Assembly (NCBI RefSeq): GCF_017303375.1
Contig: NZ_JAFKOH010000004.1
Coordinates: forward strand, 186,001-250,000
DNA length: 64,000 nt
Source of the DNA: Bacillus sp. NTK074B
GTDB taxonomy: Bacteria; Bacillota; Bacilli; Bacillales; Bacillaceae_B
Direction: 5' to 3'
The number at the start of each line of letters is the position of its first letter. The first letter of the stretch is position 1. A program made the position numbers and the translations under genes. A model generated the notes under the pieces. It had not been told where the DNA came from and searched no databases. It saw only the letters and a list, made by a program, of their open reading frames with translations. This document shows positions 7,657 through 17,635 of this stretch, one piece after another.

Positions 7657-8979
7657 CTAATCGGCAAAGTTGGATGGAGTATTACTTTCCTTGACAGGTA
7701 AGGTGATCTCCACTGCCGTTCCTTTTCGTTTTTCACTTTTAAAGTGTATATGTCCTTTATGTCGTTCGATGATTTTTTGACAAACAGCGAGACCAAGACC
7801 CGTCCCTTTTTCCTTCGTAGAGTAAAAGGGTTCCCCCAGGTGCTCGATTCTTTCCGGTTCCATTCCCACACCATTATCCTTTACAATCACATGAGCGTCC
7901 GTTCCATTGCGGACCAATGTGATTGAGACCTCTCCACTTCTGCCTTCAGGGATGGACTCCACTGCATTTTTGATAATGTTGATGAAAACTTGTTTCAGCT
8001 GATTGGATTCCCCCAATACATAGAGTGGTTCTTCAGATAAATTCTCATAAGAAATGGACACATTATCAAGATGGGCCTGGGCTTCCATCAACACTAATAC
8101 TTGCCTTAGGATATCATCCAGCCTTTCATAAAGGAAATGGATTTCTTGCTGTTTTCCCAGGATCAGCATCTCACCTGAAATTAAATCAATTCGATCTACC
8201 TCTGACAGCATGATATCCAGATGATTGTGGTTAATGGTATTCGTGCTCTGCATAAGTTGAATGAACCCCTTAAGGGATGTAAGCGGATTGCGAATTTCAT
8301 GGGCCACAGCGGCTGCTAATTGCCCTATGACCGAGAGCTTTTCAGATGCGACAACCATCTCTTCATTTTCTTTAATATGGGTAATATCCCGGGTGATTGC
8401 AAAGATCCCTGTAACGTTCTTATTCACGATGATCGGAACAAGGGAGCAGCGCAGAATCTTCCTTTTACTGTTGGGCAAATGAATAGCGGTTTCAAATGTA
8501 GAGGCGAATCCTTTGAACGCTTCGAAAAAATAGTCTGTGACACGTTTCATTTCTTCCCCATGCAGGAATTTGCTGAAGTTGACTTCTTTCAATTCTTCAT
8601 ATGTCGATTCAAGTAATCCTTCAGCCTCTCCGTTGACAGACATGACATCACCGTCCAGACTCAATTCAAAGACTGCATCGGGGTTCTGTTCGAATAAAGA
8701 GTGATAGTGTTGATTTTTAATCTGCAGCTGTCTCTCTTTATCCGTCAATTTCTCAGTCGATTCAACGAGTTCATACGTCCTCCGGTAGACCAATAAAAAG
8801 AGGATCACGCCCGTCACTAATATAAAGAACCAGCCTTTATATCGTTGAAAGTAGATATACATAGTAAGGTTTTCATGGGCAAGAGTCATAGAAAAATAAT
8901 CGGATAAAATAATCCATAGAATTCCTAACAGTACATAGGTGATGGTAATTTTTACGGCAATGTCTTTTGCTTGTTTCAT
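7657..8979 (-). CDS. Membrane-bound sensor histidine kinase with PAS domain (orphan)
   Basis: A 440-residue kinase. Two hydrophobic segments (about 11-32 and 50-66) anchor it, with a very short extracytoplasmic loop. A PAS domain follows (YHSLFEQNPDAVFELSLDGDV), then the H-box AVAHEIRNPLTSLKGFIQLM, N-box FINIIKNAVESIPEG, G1 VKDNGVGM, F and G2 STKEKGTGLGLAVCQKIIE. The H-box and domain order resemble Bacillus sporulation-type kinases (KinB/KinE-like). No response regulator gene is adjacent, which also fits phosphorelay kinases. The signal is unknown. Confidence 0.85.
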   Translation of the reverse strand: MKQAKDIAVKITITYVLLGILWIILSDYFSMTLAHENLTMYIYFQRYKGWFFILVTGVILFLLVYRRTYELVESTEKLTDKERQLQIKNQHYHSLFEQNPDAVFELSLDGDVMSVNGEAEGLLESTYEELKEVNFSKFLHGEEMKRVTDYFFEAFKGFASTFETAIHLPNSKRKILRCSLVPIIVNKNVTGIFAITRDITHIKENEEMVVASEKLSVIGQLAAAVAHEIRNPLTSLKGFIQLMQSTNTINHNHLDIMLSEVDRIDLISGEMLILGKQQEIHFLYERLDDILRQVLVLMEAQAHLDNVSISYENLSEEPLYVLGESNQLKQVFINIIKNAVESIPEGRSGEVSITLVRNGTDAHVIVKDNGVGMEPERIEHLGEPFYSTKEKGTGLGLAVCQKIIERHKGHIHFKSEKRKGTAVEITLPVKESNTPSNFAD

Positions 8980-9043
8980 TCCAGGATGGTCACCTACATT
9001 CAGATAATCTTTCTCCTATGGTTTCACAATTCTTACCAATTTA

Positions 9044-10246
9044 TCAATAATCTTTCCCCTTACCTTCCCCTTTCAGTAACAAGGTCGATAAGGGATAGAT
9101 TCCCACGCTCTGTATTACGAGAGAAAGCATGATGACTCCGAATGTTAAGGAGTGCAGAAGAAAGGGACCCTGATCATCTAAACCTAATAATAAAGCAACC
9201 GACATCGTGCCTTTAATCCCCGACCAGGTTAGAATAAATACTTCCTTCCATCCATACGCCTTTCTCCACGTTTCTTTCATTTTTACAACACCAATAATAA
9301 TAACATAGCGAACAAATAATGATAGGACAAAAAGGAAGAAGATCCACCCGGTTAAGGAGAGGGATAAATATCGTGTCGTTTGGATCCCGATCAATAAGAA
9401 CAAAAAGGTTAGAATGGTAGGTTCAATAACAGTCCAAAATCCATCCAGATCCTTCCTGAAGTGATTTTCCTTTATCGTTTTTCCGTATTCATAAGAAAGC
9501 ATGATTCCAGAGGATACAGTGGCAAGGACACCTGATACACCCAATTCTTCCCCCACGTAAAAGGTTCCGTAAGCAAGGATGATACTCAGCATGATCTGGT
9601 ATCTCGAATCTGTCGTGAAATGAATCGCTTTACTCGCCATCCATCCGAGTGCCACACCCAACACGATTCCTCCGACGGAAACCAATAGAAATTCCCCCAT
9701 GAAAGATGAGACGGAAAATGTTTCTCCTCCAAAGTAGATTCCGGCCACCACCGTAAAGAGAACGATGCTTGTGCCATCATTGATCATCGATTCCCCTTCC
9801 ACTACATCGGCTATGTCGTCTCTATTAGAAGACTCTTTCAAAACCGAGACCACAGAAACGGGATCCGTTGGTGTCAAGATCGCTGCAATCAGCAAAGCTT
9901 CTCCGTAGGTCATAGGGATCCATTGATGCAAACCGTAATACGTGAGAAGGCTCATCAATAACGTCGTGATGACAATACCGACCGTACTTAGCAGAGTGAT
10001 GATTCCAGCATGCTTCTTTAAGGACTTTGCCGGAAATTGATACGCGGATATAAATAAAAGAGCAGGGAGAAACCACTGGAAAATAATATCCTTTGTCAGG
10101 GTGACACCTGAAAACGTTGGAACAAACGAGAGAGCTATTCCGATGAGAAGTAATACGACAGGCACAGGTATGTTTTTCTTCTTTTTGTCAAAGGTAAACA
10201 CACTATAACCAATCATAAGCAATAATAAAATATGTATAGGTTCGAT
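9044..10246 (-). CDS. CPA1-type Na+(K+)/H+ antiporter (NhaP-like)
   Basis: About 400 residues with 11-12 membrane helices. The ion-site signatures of CPA1 exchangers are present: LTPTDPVSVVSVL and VEGESMINDGTSIVLF. No C-terminal regulatory domain, so shorter than NhaK. The start is odd. The only canonical start, TTG at 10222, has no ribosome binding site. The only strong one, GGAGGTG (10253-10259), is six bases from an in-frame ATC at 10246, just after an in-frame TGA (10250-10252). ATC initiation would add EPIHILL..., completing the first helix. I chose ATC; a base error for ATG is also possible. Confidence 0.82.
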   Translation of the reverse strand: MEPIHILLLLMIGYSVFTFDKKKKNIPVPVVLLLIGIALSFVPTFSGVTLTKDIIFQWFLPALLFISAYQFPAKSLKKHAGIITLLSTVGIVITTLLMSLLTYYGLHQWIPMTYGEALLIAAILTPTDPVSVVSVLKESSNRDDIADVVEGESMINDGTSIVLFTVVAGIYFGGETFSVSSFMGEFLLVSVGGIVLGVALGWMASKAIHFTTDSRYQIMLSIILAYGTFYVGEELGVSGVLATVSSGIMLSYEYGKTIKENHFRKDLDGFWTVIEPTILTFLFLLIGIQTTRYLSLSLTGWIFFLFVLSLFVRYVIIIGVVKMKETWRKAYGWKEVFILTWSGIKGTMSVALLLGLDDQGPFLLHSLTFGVIMLSLVIQSVGIYPLSTLLLKGEGKGKDY

Positions 10247-10395
10247 GGTTCACACCTCCAGTTACAAGTTTATTTCCACTCATTATATTTTACTAAACTC
10301 CCCCCTAACCTTCTTCCTATTTTTTCAAAATTGTGTTTAATTTCCATGTAAATGGTAAAAAGAGAAGCAAGGAAATGGAAAGCAGGTGGAGCATC

Positions 10396-10701
10396 ATGTT
10401 GAGCTTGATGTATGGAAGCAAACCATTCAGTAAAAGTGGCACGATTACCCTTCCCCACAAATGGAGACAGCAGTTTGGGCTATTCCCGGGCATGCTTGCA
10501 GAACTCGTCTATCAAAACAAATGCCTCTATATTAAACGAGCTGTGAAAGATTCCACTCATAACAAGCGTTACATCTCAGAAAAAGGAACTGTCCATATCC
10601 CAAAGGAACTCCGGGAAGAAATGGGAATGTCTGATCAATCATCCTACTGCCTCCACATAAATGAAAAAGAAAATTGCTTTATAATCACCAGGGAGAAATA
10701 G
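10396..10701 (+). CDS. AbrB/SpoVT-like protein with two swapped-hairpin repeats
   Basis: A 101-residue protein with two copies of the AbrB-type element: SKSGTITLPHKWRQQFGLFPGMLAE and SEKGTVHIPKELREEMGMSDQSS, each followed by a beta strand (CLYIKR, CFIITR). AbrB-type domains usually pair as dimers to bind DNA; here one chain carries both halves. The ATG at 10396 with AGGTGGA (10384-10390) five bases upstream is preferred over the ATG at 10333, which has no site. DNA binding is a family inference; targets unknown. It diverges from the antiporter. Confidence 0.72.
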   Translation: MLSLMYGSKPFSKSGTITLPHKWRQQFGLFPGMLAELVYQNKCLYIKRAVKDSTHNKRYISEKGTVHIPKELREEMGMSDQSSYCLHINEKENCFIITREK

Positions 10702-10778
10702 CGAAAGCCAAGACTGTCTCGAGCTAGAACTTCCACGTTGTTACTATGTCCTTCCATGAGCAGAAAGCAATAAAAAGC

Positions 10779-10822
10779 AAGGTCCGTCCCTCACTCCTTT
10801 AAAGCGATGAGGGACGGACCTT
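10779..10822. terminator. Hairpin of the GTCCGTCCC repeat at the end of thrB
   Basis: AAGGTCCGTCCCTCA (10779-10793) pairs exactly with TGAGGGACGGACCTT (10808-10822) around a 14-nt loop. It lies between the converging AbrB-like and thrB genes. The right arm and loop are also the last codons of thrB (stop 10799-10801). Confidence 0.7.
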
Positions 10823-11728
10823 TGGTTGTTGGAGGGTGATGCTGCTGCCGGATTGGGAGATGGATAGTTTCCGGACATCCATGGAGGGGAAGATTTGTTC
10901 AAGCTGGCGGTGAAGCCATTCGCCTGCTTCCCGTTCCACGAAGCAGGCAATCGTCGGGCCGGCACCGCTCAGGGCGACACCGAAAGCACCGAATCGTCCC
11001 GCCACTTCTTCTACGACATCGTAGTGGGGGAGCAACTTTCTCCTGTGCGGTTGATGGTATCGATCACGCTTCATCATTTTCCCGACCATATCCCAATCGC
11101 CGGTCAAAAACGCTGCCACAAGTACATTCGAAATGGCTCCAGCCCCCACGGATTCTGCAAATGAATGAGTGGACGGAAGGACATTTCTTGAATCGGATGT
11201 TTTCAGCTCCGCTTTCGGGATGACGCATACTATGTCAATCGGAATGTCAGGTACCGTTATGATGTTGACTCCCTTTTCATGCTGACAGCTAACAATGAAT
11301 CCCCCATAAAGTGACGCCCCCACATTATCAGGATGACCTTCAAACTGATTCGCAATGGAAAGCTTTTTCTCCTGTTTTAAGTTCAGGTCGCACAAGGCAT
11401 TAGCGAGCTCCACTCCAGCCACGACGGCCGCTGCGCTGGAACCCAGCCCCCTTGTCAACGGTATTTCACTTGAAATATACAATTGGCACGGAGCAGGTTT
11501 CACTCCATATTGATTACATACTTCCTTCACTACATCTACAATGAAATGGGACTCATCAGAAGGAAACACTTCGAGGGCAGCTGACAGGGGGATCACCCTC
11601 CATTCATCAGCTTCGTGTGCCTCAACGGTTAAATACAGGTCCAACGCCAATCCCAGCGAGTCAAAACCGGCACCTAAATTAGCCGTACTTCCCGGGACGA
11701 CGATTTTCCAAGAGCGTCCCCCCTTCAT
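10799..11728 (-). CDS. thrB: Homoserine kinase
   Basis: A 309-residue GHMP kinase that phosphorylates homoserine for threonine synthesis. The ATP loop is [16 protein letters not shown]; the N-terminal [19 protein letters not shown] and the C-terminal [14 protein letters not shown] are standard GHMP motifs. Its ATG overlaps the thrC stop (ATGA), so translation is coupled in hom-thrC-thrB. The last residues (KVRPSSL) are encoded by one arm of the GTCCGTCCC hairpin, so the C-terminus appears to have been written by a repeat insertion. Confidence 0.95.
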   Translation of the reverse strand: MKGGRSWKIVVPGSTANLGAGFDSLGLALDLYLTVEAHEADEWRVIPLSAALEVFPSDESHFIVDVVKEVCNQYGVKPAPCQLYISSEIPLTRGLGSSAAAVVAGVELANALCDLNLKQEKKLSIANQFEGHPDNVGASLYGGFIVSCQHEKGVNIITVPDIPIDIVCVIPKAELKTSDSRNVLPSTHSFAESVGAGAISNVLVAAFLTGDWDMVGKMMKRDRYHQPHRRKLLPHYDVVEEVAGRFGAFGVALSGAGPTIACFVEREAGEWLHRQLEQIFPSMDVRKLSISQSGSSITLQQPKVRPSSL

Positions 11729-12786
11729 ACCCCGATTGTTCCCTTAATGTAATCCTTCACCATTTCACGATCATTCGGTAATTTCACCGGTGTGACCGGG
11801 CTGCACTCCATGGCCGTAACCGGATCTTTCAAGCCATTTCCCGTCAATACCGCGACTACCTTCGATCCTTTTTCCAGCAAACCTTTCTCTAACGATTTCT
11901 TGATTCCCGCAATGGATGCGCAGGATGCCGGTTCTGCGAAAATTCCTTCTTTCCTCGCCATCAACTGATACGCCTCCAATATTTCATCATCCGTCACCTC
12001 GTCGATATGACCATTTGATTCCTTCAGAGCGTCGACGGCCAACGTCCAGCTTGCCGGGTTTCCGATCCGGATGGCAGTCGCAACCGTCTCAGGCTGCGGG
12101 AATACCCGGTCATGAACGAGAGCTGCGGCTCCTGAAGCCTCAAAGCCAAACATTCTCGGCAGGGTAGAGTTATTTTGAGCCGAATATTCTTTAAACCCTT
12201 TCCAGTAGGCTGAAATATTACCGGCATTCCCAACTGGGATTGCCAGCACATCAGGGGCTTTCCCCAACCCTTCGATGACCTCAAATGCCGCCGTCTTCTG
12301 CCCTTCCAGCCGATATGGATTCACTGAATTCACCAGGGTGACGGATTCCGTTTGACCTAACTCACGAACAATTTCAAGAGCTTCATCAAAATTCCCTTCG
12401 ATTGAAATGATTTCTGCTCCGTACATGACGGCCTGGGCCAATTTCCCTTGAGCGATTTTCCCCTCGGGTATGACTACGATACAATTGATTCCTGCCCTTG
12501 CAGCATAAGCCGCAGCGGAAGCACTTGTATTGCCGGTTGAAGCACAAATGACCGTCGAGCTGCCGGCTTCCACTGCTTTCGCAACCGCGAGGACCATTCC
12601 CCTGTCCTTAAAGGAGCCTGTCGGATTCGCTCCCTCCACCTTGGCATAAAGCTCGATGCCCCATTCCCGGGACAGGGACTTCAGCTCGATCAGCGGAGTG
12701 TTTCCTTCATTCAAGCTTAATAGGGGAGTATCCGCATTTAATGGAAGATGTTCTTTATACTGCTCCAGTAGCCCTTTCCATCTCAT
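11725..12786 (-). CDS. thrC: Threonine synthase
   Basis: A 353-residue PLP enzyme (fold type II) that converts O-phosphohomoserine to threonine. The PLP lysine lies in GSFKDRGM, and the phosphate-binding segments [15 protein letters not shown] and [14 protein letters not shown] are intact. It overlaps hom upstream and thrB downstream by four bases each (ATGA), the usual Bacillus arrangement. The short form (about 350 residues) matches the Gram-positive class. Confidence 0.96.
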   Translation of the reverse strand: MRWKGLLEQYKEHLPLNADTPLLSLNEGNTPLIELKSLSREWGIELYAKVEGANPTGSFKDRGMVLAVAKAVEAGSSTVICASTGNTSASAAAYAARAGINCIVVIPEGKIAQGKLAQAVMYGAEIISIEGNFDEALEIVRELGQTESVTLVNSVNPYRLEGQKTAAFEVIEGLGKAPDVLAIPVGNAGNISAYWKGFKEYSAQNNSTLPRMFGFEASGAAALVHDRVFPQPETVATAIRIGNPASWTLAVDALKESNGHIDEVTDDEILEAYQLMARKEGIFAEPASCASIAGIKKSLEKGLLEKGSKVVAVLTGNGLKDPVTAMECSPVTPVKLPNDREMVKDYIKGTIGV

Positions 12787-14081
12787 CCTTTTTCTCCTCC
12801 TTCTACACGATATGAACTTTCGATCGAATGAACCGCTTCATAATCCTTCAACTCCATCAATATATCCTCATAATGATCCAGTGATGCTTTGTGTGTCACC
12901 AGGACGATCTCGGCAAACTCATCACTTTCCAGAGGATTCTGCAGGATCTTCTCGAAACTGACTCCATGATTTGAAAAGATGGATGTCAGTTTGGCTAATA
13001 CGCCCACTTCATCCTGTACATGCAGGCGCAGGAAGTATTTTGAATGAATTTCATTCCGTTCTTTCAACTTTTTCGGGAATTGAGGATTAACGGCACTCTT
13101 ACCGTTGACCCCCAGTCTCATATTCTTCATGATCCCCACCATATCGGATACGACGGCTGTTGCCGTTGGGAGACTGCCAGCCCCGGGACCGTAGAACATC
13201 GTTTCCCCCACTGCTTCCCCGTAAACGTAAACGGCGTTGTATTCGTCGTGTACGGAGGCGAGGGGATGTTCATTTTGAAGGAGGGTCGGTTCCACACTTA
13301 CCTCAACCTTCTCCCCTTCCCTGTGGGCGTATCCGATGAGCTTCATCGTATAACCGAACTGCTCGGCATATTGAATGTCATCACCCGTTACTTCCGTGAT
13401 GCCCTTCACCTTCACATCGGCAAGGTCCACGTTCATGGAGAATCCTAATGTAGACAGGATGGCCATCTTTCTCGCTGCATCCAGCCCGCCCACATCCGCC
13501 GTCGGATCTGCTTCAGCGTAGCCAAGATACTGGGCTTCCTTCAGGACATCATCGAAGGTCCGTCCCTCTTTGGTCATTTTTGTCAAAATGAAGTTCGTCG
13601 TTCCGTTTACGATTCCCATCATTTTAGTGATGCGATCCGAAGCCAGGCCGTCTACTAAACTCCTTAAAATCGGGATGCCTCCTGCGACACTTGCTTCGTA
13701 GAATAAATCACAGCCGTTTTCCGATGCAGCTCTCAATAATTCCGGTCCGTGGAGAGCCATGAGGTCCTTATTTGCCGTCACGACATGCTTTCCCTCGTTT
13801 AAAGCATGGAGGAGATGTTCCTTCGTGGCTTCAATTCCACCCATGACCTCGACCACAATATCAATTTCAGGATCAAACAGGACTTCCTCAGGATTTAAGG
13901 TTAGTATGCTGTTTTCAATATCGAGTCCTCTATCTTTCTCTAAATCCTGTACAAGGGCTTTTCTCACCGTCACCGGGCAGCCGATTTGATGGGATAATTT
14001 ATCCTGATGATTCTCTATAATCTTCACCACTCCCGCTCCCACCGTGCCGAGTCCTAAAAGTCCAATTGAAATTGATTCCAT
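12783..14081 (-). CDS. hom: Homoserine dehydrogenase with C-terminal ACT domain
   Basis: A 432-residue enzyme reducing aspartate semialdehyde to homoserine. The NAD(P) loop is [13 protein letters not shown], the dehydrogenase signature [13 protein letters not shown] is present, and the last ~80 residues form an ACT domain ([19 protein letters not shown]), the usual site of threonine feedback. ATG at 14081 follows ACGGAGG. First gene of hom-thrC-thrB. The 436-bp upstream gap carries a CodY-like box at 14180-14194 and a 21-bp-period repeat at 14371-14427. A GTCCGTCCC core (13555-13568) lies inside the gene. Confidence 0.96.
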   Translation of the reverse strand: MESISIGLLGLGTVGAGVVKIIENHQDKLSHQIGCPVTVRKALVQDLEKDRGLDIENSILTLNPEEVLFDPEIDIVVEVMGGIEATKEHLLHALNEGKHVVTANKDLMALHGPELLRAASENGCDLFYEASVAGGIPILRSLVDGLASDRITKMMGIVNGTTNFILTKMTKEGRTFDDVLKEAQYLGYAEADPTADVGGLDAARKMAILSTLGFSMNVDLADVKVKGITEVTGDDIQYAEQFGYTMKLIGYAHREGEKVEVSVEPTLLQNEHPLASVHDEYNAVYVYGEAVGETMFYGPGAGSLPTATAVVSDMVGIMKNMRLGVNGKSAVNPQFPKKLKERNEIHSKYFLRLHVQDEVGVLAKLTSIFSNHGVSFEKILQNPLESDEFAEIVLVTHKASLDHYEDILMELKDYEAVHSIESSYRVEGGEKG

Positions 14082-14179
14082 AAGCCGAAAACCTCCGTTT
14101 GTTTATTTCTGGTGTACATTTGTTCTTATATAGTGGACATTATAGTTGAAAAAATTACCTATTACAATAGGTTTTTGCG

Positions 14180-14194
14180 TATTTTCAGAAATGT
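14180..14194. promoter_or_regulatory. CodY-box-like sequence upstream of hom
   Basis: TATTTTCAGAAATGT matches the CodY consensus AATTTTCWGAAAATT at 12 of 15 positions. It is about 100 bp before the hom start. In Bacillus, CodY represses amino-acid synthesis genes when branched-chain amino acids and GTP are high. Short AT-rich motif, so moderate confidence. Confidence 0.4.
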
Positions 14195-14370
14195 AAGAGC
14201 TTTCAAGTTTAATTGATTGTGATATTTCTCAATTATTCTAGTTATTTCCATGAAAAACATATGCTGGATTTGTCTTTTTAAGGATCACCTATGATTTGTT
14301 GGTCTCTTTTTGGCTTGTTGCGGCATTTTCTTCATTTCCTCCGAGCACTCCCTATCCCAGCTTGTAGAGA

Positions 14371-14427
14371 ATTACGTCATTTTAGTGAGCCATTGCGTCA
14401 ATTCACATAGTGATTGCGTCATTTACC
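14371..14427. repeat. Three degenerate copies with exact 21-bp period
   Basis: ATTACGTCATTTTAGTGAGCC, ATTGCGTCAATTCACATAGTG and ATTGCGTCATTTACC begin at 14371, 14392 and 14413. The shared core is ATTRCGTCAWTT. This lies in the hom-ilvA gap; the rest of 14195-14517 shows nothing I can name. Confidence 0.6.
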
Positions 14428-14517
14428 ATTTATAGGAACCCCACAAACCCCCGCACCAAATGGCTAAAAACAGAGGACCACCCCCAACTACTTCCATAGT
14501 TAAGAGCCGCCCCTCCT

Positions 14518-15501
14518 TTACACGATATGATGAAGCTGTCTGGCCATTTTGGATAAATCCCGATACACAGGGATTTTGCTTGGATCAGCATTCCCTCCAC
14601 TGATGACGCAGCCCACTTTCCTGCCCTTCACCTGTACCTTCTGACACATGGCTGCCGCAAGGGACGCGGCTCCTGCTCCTTCCACCAGGGTCTTCTCTCT
14701 TTGCAGCATGAACATGATGCTGTAAGAGATTTCTTCATCCGTCACCGTGACCATGTCGTCTACATATTTCTGGATAATCGGAAATGTGAGTTCCCCGGGC
14801 TTCTTGACGAGAATGCCATCTGCAATGGTGTGAACATGCTCCAGGGTCCCTTTATTTCTTCCTGTGAAAAAGTTATACGTGGCAGGTGCTCCCAGTGCCT
14901 GCACTCCCACAATTTGCACCCGTGGGTTAAAGGCCTTCACGGCCAGTGCCATCCCTGCAAGCAAGCCCCCTCCGCCTACGGGGACGAGGATCATGTCCAG
15001 ATCACTGAGTTGTTGAAGCATTTCCAGTGCGACTGTTCCTTGTCCAGCCATCACCTTATGATCATCAAATGCATGAACATACGTTGAGCCTTTTTTGACT
15101 TTCTCTTCTAGTGCTGCCCCGTAGGCTTCTTGATAGGTGTCTCCTGTCAAAACGATTTCAGCTCCGTAATGTTTCGTTGCCGCAACTTTTGTAGAAGGTG
15201 TCCGCTTCGGCATGAAGATTTTAGACGGGATCCCTCGCTTAGAGGCGGCCAGTGCCACTCCCTGGGCATGATTCCCTGCCGATGCGGCAATGATGCCTCT
15301 CTCCGCTTCCGCGTCAGACAATGACAAGATTTTATTCATGGCTCCCCTAACTTTGAATGATCCTGTCCGCTGCAGATTCTCCATTTTTAAATAGACCTCT
15401 CCACCTGTGAACGCATTCAGCGTTGATGATTGCTTTAACGGTGTTCGATGCACCTGATGACTGATTCTTTCCATCGCCTCTACAACTTCAGTGTTATCCA
15501 T
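14518..15501 (-). CDS. ilvA: Threonine dehydratase, short form without regulatory domain
   Basis: A 327-residue PLP enzyme giving 2-oxobutanoate from threonine for isoleucine synthesis. The PLP lysine is in GSFKVRGAM, and AASAGNHAQGVAL and PVGGGGLLAGMAL are typical. It stops after the catalytic domain: the ~90-residue ACT-like domain that senses isoleucine in most biosynthetic IlvA (about 420 residues in B. subtilis) is absent, so length matches catabolic TdcB. Yet it is the last gene of the ilv-leu operon, its ATG sharing one base with the leuD stop (TAATG). Feedback by isoleucine is therefore doubtful. Confidence 0.9.
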   Translation of the reverse strand: MDNTEVVEAMERISHQVHRTPLKQSSTLNAFTGGEVYLKMENLQRTGSFKVRGAMNKILSLSDAEAERGIIAASAGNHAQGVALAASKRGIPSKIFMPKRTPSTKVAATKHYGAEIVLTGDTYQEAYGAALEEKVKKGSTYVHAFDDHKVMAGQGTVALEMLQQLSDLDMILVPVGGGGLLAGMALAVKAFNPRVQIVGVQALGAPATYNFFTGRNKGTLEHVHTIADGILVKKPGELTFPIIQKYVDDMVTVTDEEISYSIMFMLQREKTLVEGAGAASLAAAMCQKVQVKGRKVGCVISGGNADPSKIPVYRDLSKMARQLHHIV

Positions 15502-16106
15502 TAAATTCCCAAGTCACTCACCTCATATTTTTTTTCATAGTCTTCGATATGGTTTCCGTAATCCAGTGTCAGATCGATTTCATCCAGTCCCTTTAATAGC
15601 ATCGTCTTCCAGTAAGGATCGACATCAAACGTGACCCTCAGTCCCTCTGAATCACAGATCGTCTGATGCTCAAGGGACACCTCGATTTTGTATAAATCTA
15701 CCTGACTCTCATTTTTCAGAAGTGAATCCACTGTTGCTTCTTCCAGCTGAATGGGCAGGATCCCATTTTTCAAACAATTGTTATAAAAAATATCAGCGAA
15801 GCTTTTTGCAATGATCACTTGAAACCCGTAGTCCTGAAGAGCCCACGGTGCGTGCTCCCTTGAGGAGCCGCATCCGATATTCTTTCCACCAATGAGAATC
15901 TCGGCATCCTGATATCGTGGTGAATCCAATAAGAAGTCCTTCCTTAAGGATTCTCCATCATCTTCAAACCGCCAATGATAAAATAAATACTGTCCGAAGC
16001 CCTTACGTTCGATCCTTTTCAGGAATTGCTTCGGGATGATTTGATCCGTATCTACATTGTCTCGCCTGAGAGGAAAAACCTTGCCTTCCACATGATTGAT
16101 TGCCAT
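15501..16106 (-). CDS. leuD: 3-isopropylmalate dehydratase small subunit
   Basis: About 201 residues; the swivel domain that pairs with LeuC to isomerise 2- and 3-isopropylmalate. Signatures: DNVDTDQIIPKQFL, GGKNIGCGSSREHAPWAL and NNCLKNGILP. The GTG at 16115 lies inside the ribosome binding site TAGGAGGTG, so ATG 16106 (MAINHVEGKV) is the likely start. It lies 12 bp after leuC and overlaps ilvA by one base. Confidence 0.96.
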   Translation of the reverse strand: MAINHVEGKVFPLRRDNVDTDQIIPKQFLKRIERKGFGQYLFYHWRFEDDGESLRKDFLLDSPRYQDAEILIGGKNIGCGSSREHAPWALQDYGFQVIIAKSFADIFYNNCLKNGILPIQLEEATVDSLLKNESQVDLYKIEVSLEHQTICDSEGLRVTFDVDPYWKTMLLKGLDEIDLTLDYGNHIEDYEKKYEVSDLGI

Positions 16107-16118
16107 GGGGTTCACCTC

Positions 16119-17534
16119 CTATGAAATCGGCAGTTTCTCAAGTTTACGTACATCTGTCAATTTCCCGGTTACGGCAGCCGCTGCCGCCATGGACGGACTT
16201 AGCAGGTGGGTTCTCGATCCATTTCCCTGCCGCCCTTCAAAGTTCCGGTTCGAGGTCGATGCACAGCGCTTGCCAGGTGGAACGATGTCATCATTCATAG
16301 CCAGGCACATACTGCAGCCTGCCTCTCTCCACTCAAAGCCTGCATCTTTAAAGATTGTATCCAATCCTTCATCTTCGGCCTTTTTCTTCACCTTATACGA
16401 TCCCGGAACAACCAAAGCCGTAACGCCCGGCTTGACACTGTGACCCTTCACCACCTCGGCCGCCGCTCTCAGGTCACTTAACCGGGAATTCGTACAGGAC
16501 CCAATGAACACATAATCAATCCCAATGTCCTCGATTCTCATACCCGCTTCGAGGCCCATGTAATGAAGAGCCCTTTCGACCCCCTCTCTCTCAGAAGAAT
16601 CCCCATACTCTACCGGATGAGGGACGGACCTCGAAATCCCGGCCCCCATGCCCGGATTCGTTCCCCAGGTCACATGGGGTTCGATTTCTTCACCCTTCAC
16701 CACAATTCTGTGATCATAGGTGGCATCACTGTCACTCGTCAAAGATCTCCACTCTTCCTTGCATCGTTGGAAAGAGCAATCCTTTGGCAAATATTCTCTT
16801 CCTTCTAAATAATCGAAGGTCGTTTCATCGGGGCTGATCAAGCCCGCCTTTGCCCCTGCCTCAATGCTCATATTACAAACCGTCATTCTTTCCTCCATGG
16901 ACAGATTCCGGATCACATCCCCGGTGAATTCGATGACATATCCTGTGCCGAATCCTACTCCATAAGTCGAAATAATATGAAGAATCACATCTTTAGCCGT
17001 AACACCGAATCCAAGTTCCCCGGATACTTCCACTTGGAGGGTTTTCGGTTTCGATTGCCAGAGGGTCTGGGTCGCAAGTACATGTTCCACCTCACTCGTC
17101 CCGATCCCAAATGCAAGGGCCCCGAACGCTCCGTGGGTAGAAGTGTGGCTGTCCCCGCATACAATCGTTTTCCCCGGCTGGGTCAGACCCAGTTCGGGTC
17201 CGATGACATGGACAATCCCCTGATCGGGGTGATGGATATCAGCCAGGGTGACTCCAAACTCTGCGCAATTTTTCTTCAACGTGTCCATTTGCAGTCTGGC
17301 GACTTCATCCCTGACGATATGACGCTCCCTTGTCGGAACATTGTGATCCATGGTTGCATAGGTTAAATCCGGTCTCCGCACACTGCGGTCTTTCAAGCGA
17401 AGTCCTTCAAATGCTTGGGGAGACGTTACTTCATGTACAAGGTGTAAATCAATATAAAGCAAATCCGGCTTTCCTTTTTCCCTGTGCACAATATGTTTTT
17501 CCCATATCTTTTCAATGATATTTTTCCCTGCCAT
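16119..17534 (-). CDS. leuC: 3-isopropylmalate dehydratase large subunit
   Basis: A 471-residue aconitase-superfamily subunit carrying the 4Fe-4S cluster. Visible signatures are [27 protein letters not shown] ([13 protein letters not shown]), [14 protein letters not shown] and [11 protein letters not shown], which supply the three cluster cysteines. The segment [12 protein letters not shown] near the middle contains a GTCCGTCCC core (16619-16632), suggesting a repeat has been absorbed into a variable loop. Good GGAGGG ribosome binding site. Confidence 0.96.
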   Translation of the reverse strand: MAGKNIIEKIWEKHIVHREKGKPDLLYIDLHLVHEVTSPQAFEGLRLKDRSVRRPDLTYATMDHNVPTRERHIVRDEVARLQMDTLKKNCAEFGVTLADIHHPDQGIVHVIGPELGLTQPGKTIVCGDSHTSTHGAFGALAFGIGTSEVEHVLATQTLWQSKPKTLQVEVSGELGFGVTAKDVILHIISTYGVGFGTGYVIEFTGDVIRNLSMEERMTVCNMSIEAGAKAGLISPDETTFDYLEGREYLPKDCSFQRCKEEWRSLTSDSDATYDHRIVVKGEEIEPHVTWGTNPGMGAGISRSVPHPVEYGDSSEREGVERALHYMGLEAGMRIEDIGIDYVFIGSCTNSRLSDLRAAAEVVKGHSVKPGVTALVVPGSYKVKKKAEDEGLDTIFKDAGFEWREAGCSMCLAMNDDIVPPGKRCASTSNRNFEGRQGNGSRTHLLSPSMAAAAAVTGKLTDVRKLEKLPIS

Positions 17535-17635
17535 GGACTCCCTCCTGGTTTTGTGAAATATTTATTCGATGATCGAATAGTTTCCGAGTTGTTTCAATAT
17601 CCTTCCCATATTAAATCTCCACGCTAAATGGATTC

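Noticed and set aside
14371..14427. Short regular repeats considered as CRISPR
   Set aside because: Period of 21 bp, three or four copies, degenerate, no cas genes.
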